DNA of 64,000 bases from assembly GCA_947561395.2 (NCBI GenBank), contig OX387190.1:42148392-42212391 (forward strand), read 5' to 3'. Positions 48,181 through 59,800 of this stretch are shown here, in pieces. The translations under genes and the position numbers were made by a program. The DNA comes from Buxus sempervirens (lineage: Eukaryota; Streptophyta; Magnoliopsida; Buxales; Buxaceae). The notes beneath the pieces were generated by a model, which searched no databases, was not told the origin of the DNA, and saw nothing but the letters and a program-made list of their open reading frames with translations. The stretch's first letter is position 1. The number at the start of each line of letters is the position of its first letter.

Positions 48181-48696
48181 TTTGATTATCTCCAAGAATA
48201 ACGATGACGAAAGAAAGAAACCAAATTCCGTAAACCTTCTAAAACCCCAAAAAACTCAAAAGCTTCCAGAGTAGAGCATCAAACCTTTCATATCTACAAA
48301 ACCCCAAATCATGAGAAATCAAAAACGAAAAATAACTTGGATCAACAATCATCTTAGGGTCCAAAAAAGAATCCACAGGCCTACAAATCCTTTCTCAAGA
48401 ATCTGCCGATTTCAACCAAAAAAGTTGCAATTCCGGCAATAATATTCGTTAATATGCCGGAACCTCAGTCTCCTGACGTCAAAGACGCAGAGGGAGAGAC
48501 TATCCAGAAAACCCAATTGATAAGAGCAGTGGGGGGCATTTATCTTGAAGTCACTCCTCTTCCTCTCTGCCCCTTCTTGATTTAGGTTTTTGGATTACCT
48601 AAGAAAAATTTTAAAACTAAAAGAACTCGAAAATGAATAAAGAAGTTGGTGAAGGAAATAATGGGTATGTATCCGCACTGCTGTCTCTTTTTTAAA

Positions 48697-48707
48697 AACA
48701 ACGGCTA
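48697..48707 (+). promoter_or_regulatory. Possible MSA (mitosis-specific activator) element 1
   Basis: AACAACGGCTA matches the MSA consensus YCYAACGGYYA at 9 of 11 positions with an intact AACGG core. It lies about 520 bp upstream of the cyclin start codon. MSA sites are bound by three-repeat MYB factors and occur in plant B-cyclin promoters (family knowledge). Confidence 0.35.
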
Positions 48708-48760
48708 GTATATTACGTCCGTCGGATCTTAAGATGCATAGTCGCGTCGTTCCTTGTGGT

Positions 48761-48771
48761 CCTAACGGTTG
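48761..48771 (+). promoter_or_regulatory. Probable MSA element 2 of the cyclin B2 gene
   Basis: CCTAACGGTTG matches YCYAACGGYYA at 10 of 11 positions. It is 64 bp from the first MSA-like site and about 580 bp upstream of the cyclin start codon. Two sites in one promoter are usual for G2/M genes. Confidence 0.5.
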
Positions 48772-49224
48772 CCTGGGCATGTGATTTCAAAATTTTTAGT
48801 CCTCTGAAGTACGAACATAATATATTCGGGTTAAAGACTTAAAGGCCACAGTAGCAGCAAAGGTCAGCTTCTGTATGCGCTCTTCACCACTGAGAACCCT
48901 GAAATGGTCCCTTTTTTTTGCCACGTGGCAGAATCTCTTTTACAGGGTTTTTGCAGGTTATCATCGACCAGAATCAAAGTTTGGTGATTAAGGGGAACTG
49001 AAAAATTGGTTAATGAATCGGGTAGGACTATTTACATTTTACAAAATGTGGCTTTGATTCAAACTTGCATGGAAGGGTTAACTGTGCATGAATATCATGC
49101 TCTAAACTTGCAACGGGAAGATTATTTGACTTTTTCAACTGGCACTTATACGAGTGTACACTTCCGCACAATAAGTAGTGCCAGCTATCAGAGAATTACT
49201 TAATGGATTTTCGGGAATAAAAAT

Positions 49225-49385
49225 TTCCCATGTATTTTGAGAAGCAAATCAAGCAGCAGACATGCTTGCCAATTTTGTCTTGGATAATTTTTCATGTACT
49301 GGCAAAAGGATCCCCTCATTTTCTTTCATCTTGCTTGGTAGCAGATTTGAGCAGAATATTTCCACCAAAAAAAAAAAGATTTGAG
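49225..49385 (+). mobile_element. L1-type LINE 3' fragment (RNase H C-terminus)
   Basis: The plus strand reads HVF, a stop (TGA where Arg is usual), then EANQAADMLANFVLDNFSC, the HVFREANQAAD.LAN pattern that ends the RNase H domain of plant LINEs, and then A-rich runs near 49363 and 49450. A 5'-truncated, dead insertion. Confidence 0.6.
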
Positions 49386-49490
49386 CATAATATGTACAGC
49401 TAGAACTATTTAACAGTAATATAAATTTTTTTTTTCCGTATTCCCACCAAAAAAAAAAAAAAGTGATTACTTGGTTTTAAGAGTGCTTAG

Positions 49491-50252
49491 CAGGGGCGGC
49501 TCAAAGGGGTAGGCCACTAAGGCCATCGCCTAAGGCCTCCCCAACTATGAAGGCCCTTACTAAGGCAAATATATATTTTTTTGTTGGATCCCATCCCTCA
49601 CTAAGGCTACCGCTTAAGGAGTAAAGCCCCCCATTTTTTAAACCTTTTTTCTTTATTACCGTTATTATTAACATTATTATTTACATTGTTTTGTTTGATT
49701 TTTTTTCCTTTATTACAGTTATTACTAACATGTGCAACAAACAAAGTCAATTACTTTCTTAAATAGGTTACTTTCTCTCTCTTGCTTTTTAAAGAAACCG
49801 GTTACTTTCTCTCTCTCGTTTTTAAAAAAAGGGAAAGGAGGCTTAGGGTTTCTATCTTTTATGAAAAATGAAACACCATCTTCTTTCCTTATTTTCTTTT
49901 GAAATCAAAGAGTGACATTGCTATTGAGTTTGCTTTCAGACCAATATTCGAGTGCACGTTACCGATTTACCGAAAGAGGTCTCTGACCATTGAATGTTGG
50001 AAGCGAAGGTGTTGTTACCCATGCATTGAGACAAAGTTCCAATATGGGCACTAATTGCTTTACAATTGAGCAATTTTATCTATTGAAAATGATTTATTAG
50101 TTAAACTTGAATACAAAATTTTAATAATTAATTTTGCATCTAAAGAGGCAAGAAATAAATTTATGGTTTAATATTAAATTTTTTTTAATTAAAAGGCCTC
50201 ATTTTTATGACATTGCCTATATAAGGCCCCCAAAAAGTTTGAGCCGCCCCTG
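49491..50252. mobile_element. hAT-superfamily MITE with perfect 8-bp target duplication
   Basis: The ends CAGGGGCGGCTCAAA (49491-49505) and the exact complement (50238-50252) are flanked by identical GTGCTTAG at 49483-49490 and 50253-50260. It is 762 bp, with AT-rich interior and AAGGCC-type motifs near both ends. No transposase frame. The intact TSD indicates a fairly young insertion. Confidence 0.93.
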
Positions 50253-50260
50253 GTGCTTAG

Positions 50261-51128
50261 TTGTGTGTGTGTGTTTTTTTTTGGGAAAACTCATTCCCCA
50301 AATGAAAACCAAACACCCATATAACCCTTCAAATTCATTCTAACCCCATGGAATGAGTTCCCAAAATGAACACCAAATGACATTGTAGTAAAATCCCAAG
50401 TATCTAAACCATTTCTAACTAATTCTAAGGTCCTTCAGTCTTCATACATTCTAACAGTTGCTTTTTAGGTCTTTATTTTACATATTTAAATCACCATAAC
50501 TAATTTTTTTTATTTTATCATTTAGATAAAACCTGCATAAATAATGTCAAATATATATGCATATATTGATTCATTTGTCTAAGATATGTAATCCCTAAGA
50601 ACCCTAAGAAACAAGGAATGTGCAGCATCGATCATTCTTCTCAAGTTAGGGCTGAAAGCGTCATTTGTATGTCATTTTGGTGGCTTGAACATGGAAAAAC
50701 GCCAATGTTCTTCTCCACCACATAAATAAATGAGAACACATTTTCAGAAATAAAAACAATACTAGATGTTATGGTTGCAATAGTGCCGATATCACGTTCA
50801 ACACCATTAGAATTATCTGAAAGCTGCTAGAATTAGCATGTTTTGTGGAAGTAATTGGCATTCCTTTTAGTAAGGCAGGTGCACTATTGCACGTAGGTAG
50901 TAGTTAATGTGGGACTCTTTTTGGTGGGTAGTTTAATTAGATAAGGGTGACTTTTAAGGACCTTAATAGAGTTTATTGTCATCAAATAAAGAGGCTGGCA
51001 GAATATTCCCAGGTTTACTTAAATAATATTATAGATAAATGTAACTCTACTACTATCGTAACTTTGATAATGGTATTTGCAAAAGAAGATTAGAAGAATA
51101 TGAATTGTATATTGTCTATGCTCCATTA
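50261..51128. other. Intergenic; possible Helitron 3' end
   Basis: AT-rich. At 50877-50910 the minus strand reads CTACGTGCAATAGTGCACCT then GCCTTACTAA, resembling the hairpin plus CTRR end of the Helitron family in this window. The matching 5' end is not visible, and the flanking base is not T, so this is only a possible relic. Confidence 0.35.
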
Positions 51129-51362
51129 TCTGTACTATACATAAGACGAGGCGCCGCCTTGGAACGCATGCCAAACTAATTTATTTTATTCCTAAAACAA
51201 CCCTCTATTGTTGTTTTGTCTATTATAAATTTATAATTAGAAAGGTAATCTTGTCTTCTCCTTTTTCACTTTCCAAAAAAGACCCTTTAACAATTCCTTG
51301 TTCCTTACATTCCCTAAAAGATTAATCTATATACGTATAGTACTGCACATGTGCTCTGCTAT
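51129..51362 (+). mobile_element. Non-autonomous Helitron relic, 234 bp
   Basis: Plus strand, starting A|TCTGTACTATACATAAGACG at 51129 and containing GAGGCGCCGCCTTGG and CATGCCAAAC as in the PIG-L copy. Near the 3' end TAGTACTGCACATGTGC is followed by TCTGCTAT, so the terminal CTAG appears as CTAT. Opposite orientation to the other two copies. Confidence 0.65.
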
Positions 51363-52041
51363 TAAGATTAATGGGCGAATAAAATGTGACCTTCGTGCTG
51401 CACAATTTTCTTGTTAATGCATCAGAAAAAATTGACCAAGTATATAGAACGATATTACATGGTTCATGAAATATTTCTCTCACGCACACACACATATATG
51501 TATATCTCTATCGCAATGTTTTTAAGTAGGATAAGGAGTCTAGACTTTTGGGTACAGAAGTAGGGACCGCATTTTAACTTTATCAAATGGTGGTGGTATT
51601 CGTGGATTTCATTTGATTTTGTCGTGAAGTGTGGAATTGCAAGTATGTGACACATTTTTAAATTAAAGTAAGGAATTAAGGCAAGAAATTTTATATCACG
51701 TGGAGTAAAGATAAGGATGATACTCCAGCCTACAGAAGTCCATCCATACATTTGCATGTTTTGGATTTTTTTTAAAAATTATTTTTTAAGTTCTACTTTG
51801 AAAATGACATTAAATTGAGAATGATTTTTGCCATGTGTTGAATATATTTGACATGAAATTTAGCGTTCAAAATATAAATCATGAGAAAAACGAATTGGTC
51901 TAATTTATGCATTTACTGCATTGACATCCATCTTAAAATGTTTTTGATTTCAACCCTTTCTGAGCTCTTTGCAACAATCAACTATAATAGTGACATTAAA
52001 ATGGCTTAAACCCTTGAGACAAAGATTAGCATATATTTAGG

Positions 52042-52189
52042 TGAGCATTTCTTCTAAAGCCAAAATCCGGTGGTTCAGTGAAACCACTGGCTGGGATGCA
52101 TTTTGGGGTGTGGCCCCCCTATTAAAAAGTGCCATCCATTCGCACGTTTCACACTGGAACCACTGAGTGGCTCCAGATGAAACGGTCTC
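52042..52189. mobile_element. Mutator-like MITE, about 148 bp
   Basis: TATATTTAGG is duplicated at 52032-52041 and 52190-52199 (10 bp; 9 if the shared T is not counted). The ends are imperfect inverted repeats: GAGCATTTCTTCTAAAGCC at the left, the complement of GAGACCGTTTCATCTGGAGC at the right, with GTGGTTCAGTGAAAC and its counterpart further in. Not the same family as the MITE at 16940. Confidence 0.72.
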
Positions 52190-52199
52190 TATATTTAGG

Positions 52200-53153
52200 G
52201 GTGTTTAGGGGCTAGGGCCTTGAGGAATGTGCAGGGGACTTAATGCATAGAATTTCATTGGACTTTTGTCATAGAATTTCATTGGACTTTTGTTAGTGCC
52301 CTTTCCATCGGCATGCACTTCTATATACCTTTCCCTAATCCATAGTATATATAATGGGAAGCAATCTCTTATAGAAAATGAGTAAAAAGAGAAATATTTT
52401 TTCCAAAAAAATTCTTAGAATGGACGTAATACTTTTAAAAAAATATCATTAGTAATTTTTAAAGTACTAGTGATTGTAATTGAGATATGCTAAGATTGAT
52501 TTGATTGTTTTTCTTTTCAATCTTTGAGCAACTGACTTTTAATTATTAAACTAAAAGACTAAATTTTTAGTAGTTATTATTGTTATTGCCAAAAGATATG
52601 TTAATTTTTAAAATTTTATTGGATTTATATTTCTTGTTCTAAAATTTTAGTTTTTATTTAGTAAATTGGAATTTTTGTATTCCGTTATTTTATTTTGAAT
52701 AATTTTCAAATTATTAAAAAGTTTTTGTGCGTTATAAAAATTTAAATTATATTTTAAATATATGCTTCTAAGGAATTTTTAAATGTTCCAATAATTTAGG
52801 ATTGTATACAAGAAGGGGAATTTTAAAAATATGACTTATTTTAGAATACTAAATACAATTGAAGAATATGAAATCCCTCTATAAGTAGTAATATTTGGCA
52901 TATTTTAAAAATAATTTAAGTTAATTTAAGCCTTTGTGTCTTGCGATTAGGTATTTATTTTTGTAGGATCTAACTCTTTTTTGATCTCTTTTATCAACTA
53001 TTATTCAATTTGTTAATTTAGAAGGTTAATTCTTGAATAATTAAGTATTTATTAAACAAGAATATGGACTTTTTGAATAATTATTTATAAAAACAAAAAA
53101 AGATTTTAATTGTTTTTATTTTAAAAGTTCAGAGGTCTTTATGCATATGGATA
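52200..53153. other. Intergenic, very AT-rich, nothing recognised
   Basis: Long A/T-rich sequence with no ORF of recognisable family and no paired element ends. A 22-bp direct repeat around CATAGAATTTCATTGGACTT occurs at about 52245-52287. Confidence 0.5.
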
Positions 53154-53359
53154 CAAGTCGGGTGCACATATAATACTACATATACGAAAAGGAGATGAAT
53201 AAGAGAGAGAGTGGTTTTGCAATTAAGTTGTTAAAAATTAGGAAAATTTGGCTATTGTACCCTTTTAGTAACAAATATTCATAATGATGTGCAAGGGCTG
53301 TTTTGGAAAGTCTGACATTTTGCTTGGCGTGATTCCCAATGGGCCGCTCGCGCCATAGA
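53154..53359 (-). mobile_element. Non-autonomous Helitron relic, 206 bp
   Basis: Minus strand, starting A|TCTATGGCGCGAGCGG at 53359, then TTGGGAATCACGCCAAGC as in the PIG-L copy, and ending GTGCACCCGACTTG|T at 53154, one base from the canonical CTAG. The 3' palindrome is degraded. It lies about 500 bp upstream of the DSK2 start codon. Confidence 0.6.
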
Positions 53360-53873
53360 TAAGTCAGGATATATTTTCTTTTACATTGTTAGCATTTCAA
53401 AAACCGTCTATAATTATTTGAATTTTATCACGTTAATTAGGACTCTCTTTACCCCTTTCTTAAGTTGGTAAGTGATTAAATGTCCCAAATATTTACTGAT
53501 ATGTAGATTTTTAATTAAGTATGCACAGTACGACAACCCGGTAACAATTTCCGTTGCTACGAACACATTTTGTTCGTTTCGCTAATTTTAATATCCTCTC
53601 GTTGTTTTCTTTTCTTTCTCCTATTCCAATTTTTTTCCCCTGATATTTTATATTTCATATCTCATAATCGAGGATCAAGTTACTCACCAAAAAAAAAAAA
53701 AAAAAAAAAATCAGGATCAAGTTTCGAATATTCTAGGGTTAGGTCTTATTGAATGCCCTTTGCTTGATCTGTTTTCTATTTCTTTCTTTTTTATTTGTCC
53801 CCCTTTTTGGCTCTTTTGTTGTCTTAGTTTAATTCGGTTGTAGATCAATCCTCCCGTAATAGGGAGGGATATT
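53360..53873. other. Promoter and 5' UTR of DSK2-like
   Basis: T-rich and pyrimidine-rich leader with a poly-A run near 53690-53710. No other gene. Confidence 0.5.
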
Positions 53874-56800
53874 ATGGGCGCCGGCGGCGATTCTAGTGAA
53901 GCAGGCGATTCTGTGATCGGTGATGGAGTCACCGTTCAAATACGATGCTCGAATGGTTCCAAGTTTTCTGTGCAGACCAGCCTTGACTCGACGGTCGGTG
54001 CATTTAAAGTACTCCTGGCGCAGAATTGTGATATTCCGGCTGATCAACAGCGGTTGATTTACAAGGGTCGGATCTTGAAGGATGACCAAACCCTAGATAG
54101 CTATGGTACGTATGTTCTCTGTCCCTGCTCGCGTTTGTTCCGTATCTGATGTGTTGATGATGGATCTGCCACTGCATTTGAAAGAATATGCTCTTTAGAA
54201 GATTAATCCTGTTATTGTACCGTTGTTATATATTGGTCTTTCATCATTCTTTTTTCTGTTCTCTTTTTAAATTTTTGGAATGGAATGCAGACCGGTTGTT
54301 CCGGAAGATGTGTTTAATTACTCGTATTTTGAACTTTGACATCTAATGATAATAGAATATATTCAACGAACGATCTGTCGTTGAGAAGAAACAGAAGGAG
54401 ACGAGGGCAGAAGAGGAGAGGAGACAATGAAGTGCTCAAGATGTTTTTAATCTCCCGTATTATTTTAAGGCAGAGATGCCATTTTGCTAACGGGTCGTTG
54501 TATTCTCTATATATGCATCATTCCCTTTGAGTGAATTACGTAGCACAGAGGAATGGCTCCTGGAAGTTATTCCCAAAGCGTCATTAGGAGAGTTTGCTCG
54601 GATCTATATAAGAAAAGTGAAAAATACGGGTTTAGACTCTTTTACACCCAGAGGGAGTTGAATAGGTGTAAAAAATTGCGGAATAAAAATAACTACTAAT
54701 TAAAGACAAGTCCTTAATTAATAGGCATGTACAAGTCTTTGAAAAATAGCAAATATTTCAATAGCCGGTGCCACTCAAAATTGCAAATAATAATAAACAG
54801 TAAATAAATCAACACAGGAAATTTTTGTGATAAAGGGAAAACTCTATGAGAACTCTCAAAAACAAAAACCTTCCGGGCTATCAGAAGCCACCTCAGAAAA
54901 TTCAACTAGAAGAAGGTGACTTACAAACTGTGGTTCAGACGACCCAACACTAACTCTGACTCACATCCCAAGTATTTGAAGAACTTTCTAGATTTGCACC
55001 CTTGCAACTGTTCAGAATTCTGAATATTTTCTTCGTGAAACGTCAAACGAACTCGCTTAGTAACCGTAGGAATTCCCATGAGCAATCTCCTCAACCCGGA
55101 ACTTCGAGGTAAGAGAAGAAGTAAGAAAAAAAGATCGATGGCACAAAATAACAAAGTAAGAAAGAAGTTTTTCTTCCACACACAAGATGATCTAGGGTTC
55201 AAAAAACGACTTAAAAAGTGATTAGGAACGAACCCTAGAGGTTTATATTGGTTAGGTAGAAGTCTAGGAACAATTGGATTTGAATTAGAAATTTTTGGAA
55301 AATTAAAACTGATTTTATATATTGAACATTCGAGCGCTCCTCTAACGTGGCTGTCACGTTCAACGCGTGAAACAACTTAATATTGTTTGGTTCAAATGTG
55401 GGTCTAATGCCAGGTTGACAAACATACTCGCTCGAACGTTGGCTCTAACTCTCTTGAACGCTACTCTTGGGTTTCTTTGTCTGTCAATTAGAACTCCTTT
55501 GTTCGACAAAGTGAGATGCAATGCTTGAATGCTCTTCTTATATAATGAAAGACTCTTGAACGACAGCTCAAACCCTCTCCAACGCTAGGTTCGGGTTTTT
55601 CTGCAACTCACTAAATAAAGTCATGCTCGAACGCCAATTCAAAACTTCTCTAACGCCAAGCATAAAAATTTCAATTTAACCTTGATTTTGATGCCGTTTG
55701 AACCATGACTTCTAGAACTTATTCTAACCAACTTAAACACATTTAAACATACTTTTTGACATGGAATCAAGCCAACCTAAAATACTAAACCTAACAAAAA
55801 GTTATAGGTTTTATTGTCGAGCATTTAGTAATTATCACCTTTTATTTATTTATTTTAAAGCTGTTACTTTTGTCTTTTCAATGATTTTTATTTTACTTTC
55901 TTTTGGTGTCCTTTTTAATTAAGTCATGTAGTCAATTCTTGAAAGAGGGTTTAACAAAGAAGTGTCAGAATTGAAGTCTTCATTGCAAAATAATAATTTC
56001 AGGCTGTATGGTTCGTAACTGGTCTTATGCATTAGTATTTCAAAGCATAAATTCAGACTGTGTTTCCTAGTTGTGACTTACAGTGCCTGCCTCTGGGTTC
56101 AGACTTCAGAATAAAGTATAATTTAGGAGTCAGTTACCTAATAATAATATTATTATATGTAATTATATATATATAATTATATTTTTATATGGTTTTATAT
56201 ATATTTTTTACAATTTTTTCAAATTTTGAATTTTTTTGTTGGTAATTTCTTGGCACGAGGTGCAAAAAATAGAACAGTACGAGTGGCATGCTAGCAAAAC
56301 CTCATGTGGGGTGGGGATAATAGTTTTCATTTCCCATCTCATGGATAATGCTTTGCACTCCTATTAGCTTCCATCAGTGCAAATTCAATAACCTCAATTT
56401 GATATGAGAAGCAATTACCCAGTGGTAGAAAGATGTGTTTTAGTGATAGGTCCTATAGGAACTGGATGATCATATGTGGTCAAATACCTATTAACAAAAA
56501 CTTATGTTCGTTTTAGAAAGAAGGACATGCTTGTAGATATTGATGGAATGTCTCAGTCAATCTATTCCTATATTTGATGCATTAAAGATCATCTTAAGAC
56601 AATTTCAGCCTTTATAAAACCTTCTCATTTATCATACTTCACTAGTTTGCTTTTAGAAACACAACGCCACATTAGTTATTATATTGGCTGCGATTTCTAG
56701 AAGGGAACTTAAAGTCCCTTGTGGATCTTAGTTTTGTTCAGTGGATCAGATTTCTTCAACTAGTTATACTCATAGTCTGGTTGAACTCGTTCCATTACAA

Positions 56801-59800
56801 TGCTTGACGGATTAGTTTCCAAAATTTAATGTCCGTGGATTTAATTTATTGTTACAAAAATAAATTATTCCTTCCTTTGAAATGAATTATGATAGATCAA
56901 CAAGATTTTTTATTTTTCTTGAATTTTTGTGGGTCTGATAGATTCATTTGATCATAGCAAGCTATTCTACTGGTGTGTGAGTTTTTACTAAACTCTGGCG
57001 TGTTCTGTTTTCTAATTGTGATTTCGTTTTCCTGTTTTGATTTGATCACTTTACATTATACATTTTCTTATTCAGATACCTTTTGAGGAGTCCGGCCTTC
57101 AATTCCCATGGGCATGATAGTGTTTTTGTGTTGGGTAACCAGTATCTGTTACGGTAGAACCTTGAATATTGTTAGACCAATCATGATTGTTTGATTTTTT
57201 TTAAAAATTTTTTTTTTTTGCAGTGTGAGGGTAGTAACAGCTTGTCTGTCCAATTCTGACCTTTTTTTTTTCTTCAATTCATGGATTTGACTATGAAATT
57301 CTTTGTTAACGGCCTGGTTGCTGCCCAGGGTTTTGTTTTGAACTCAATTCCATGTACTTTGTACATCAACCTAATGGAAACAAAATGGTGTCATGCCACA
57401 TTTAACAATAAGATGTACATTCGGTTTGGGAAATTGCTAGCATTCACCTTCCTCTTTTTCCCCCTTTTGTTGTTGATAGGTCTGCGGGCTGATCATACTG
57501 TTCACATGGTTCGTGGTTTTGCACAATCAGCATCAACAAATGCTGCCGGTCACCTGGAAACTCCCCTCGTTGATGCGAGGGGTATTAATGGAAATGCAGG
57601 TGGGAATTTTGGAGGATCTGGTCTTGGAGCATCAATATTTCATGGACTTGGTGTTAATGGGATAGGTGGTGGTGGAACATCTGGTTTGTTTGGAGCTGGT
57701 CTTCCAGAGTTTGAACAAGTGCAACAACAGCTGACTCAGAATCCGAACATGATGAGAGAAATAATGAATATGCCTGTTATTCAGAACTTAATGAATAATC
57801 CTGATCTCATGCGCAACTTGATCATGAGCAATCCACAAATGCGTGAAATCATTGATCGGAATCCTGATCTTGCACATATACTTAATGATCCCAGCACTCT
57901 CCGACAGACGTTAGAAGCTGCAAGGAATCCTGAACTAATGCGGGAAATGATGCGAAACACTGACAGGGCAATGAGCAACATTGAATCTTCTCCAGAGGGA
58001 TTCAACATGCTCAGGCGCATGTATGAGACTGTGCAAGAGCCACTTCTTAATGCAACAACGATGTCTGGAGATACGGGTAACGATTTGGGTTCAAACCCAT
58101 TTGCAGCTCTTTTGGGGAACCAAGGTGGGGGCCAAGCTAGAGATCAGATCACAAATCCTTCAACAGCTGGTTCTGACACGACCACTGCTGTGCCAAACAC
58201 AAACCCACTTCCCAACCCTTGGAGCAGTGGAGGTGGTAAGCTTTCACTTCCAACTTGGTTACTATTTTCATACATCTTCTAGAGTAGATAAGGGCTTCTT
58301 TAGTTTCCCCTGTTTGGATGCAGTAATATTTTGTGAAATTTTTTTTTTCTGATCACTTAACAATGATATTTCATCCCACTTATGTTATAATATCTTTGTT
58401 GGAAAGGCTGCACCAAGCCAGCTTTTCTCATTGTCAAAAACTTCAAAGTTAATAGAATTTAAATGCCTGTAAATATCATTTATCCATACATATTATGAAA
58501 ATAATTTTTTCTTTTGTGACTGTAGCCACAGGTGTCCAGACTAACATTACTACTACAGGGTTAAACTCTGGTTCAGAGGCAAGGCCTCCACGTATTGGTG
58601 GCTTAGGAGTGCTTGGTCTCCCTGAGATGGAACGCATATCAGGTGGTCTGCAGGATTCCTCTTTATTGAATCAGTTCCTGCAAAATCCAGCTATGTCACA
58701 AATGACGCAAAACCTACTCTCCAACCCTCAGTATATGAACCAGGTTCTTGTCAGGCTAACTTATCTGCAATTTTGTATAGATGGTTATATGATTAAAGAT
58801 GGAGTTCATTCTTGTTTCTTAACGTCATGTTGACATTTTTAGATTGCTGGTCTCAACCCACAACTGCATAGCATGCTCAATTCCAACTCTCAACTGAGAG
58901 AAACAATGCAAAACCCCGAATTTCTTCGTCAGTTGACTTCCCCTGAGGCAATGCAGGTACATCACCTCATGAAATCTAAAGTTGTAAATTCTATCTTTAT
59001 TTTAAGTGTTTTCTGGTGTTTGTGTGTGAGAGAGAAACCTCAAGATCATCTAGATAGAAGCCAGAATTTTTTTGGGCAAAGTCTTCCTCCTAAAATACCC
59101 TTTTTCAGTGTTAAAGATTTAAAAATAATGGAACCAGTAATTGCCTAAAACAGCAAATATTGCCCAGGTTTGAGACAGGGAATTGATCCTCTTTATAAGA
59201 AACTGTACTTTCTTCATAAAATTACTATCTAAAGTTATTTCCTTTGCATATACTTACATCTTTTACTCTGTAAAGTTTGATTCTTTTGAAAGTTTTTAAT
59301 CCAGATCACTCTGACAATATCCCCTTTTACATAGTTTTATTGAATAATTAATTCTTTCGGAAGACAAATATTTTTTAATTTTAAGAAATTAATAATATAA
59401 ATTTTGAACCAAAACTCAAGCACTTGTCCACCACTAGTTTATATAAAAGGATGATGTGTTAGCTTGTAAGAGAGTACTTGAACTAGCTTGCCTGTTTAGG
59501 CATCTTTCATTACTTTCTGCTTTCTTTTTCCTCCTATGATGTTTGCATCTAGCTAAACTAAAGGCTGATGGCATTTAAGTAGGTGCTAGTCTTTGTAATG
59601 TTTTTATGCTTGGAATGAGTTGTGTGCCATCAATGTTATCCAACTGCTGCTGACTATTGTTTCTTTCTTTTCTTCTTATGCCTACCTTTATTTCTTCCTT
59701 CCTGCAGCAAGTCTTGGCTTTACAGCAGTCACTTCTGTCTCAGCTTGGTAGGCAACAATCAACCCAGTAAGTCAGGACATATCTATGGCTTTTTACTTTA

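Larger units (their letters stand above)
48181..49224. other. Cyclin B2 5' UTR and promoter
   Basis: Leader and promoter of the minus-strand cyclin gene, including the two MSA-like sites and a CCACGTGGC G-box near 48920. No other gene is seen. Confidence 0.55.

Noticed and set aside
57281..57479. Upstream extension of the DSK2 exon 2 frame ([19 protein letters not shown]...)
   Set aside because: The sequence before 57480 ends in a T-rich tract plus GATAG acceptor, and joining exon 1 at 54105 to 57480 restores a continuous ubiquitin-like domain. The extension is intron.
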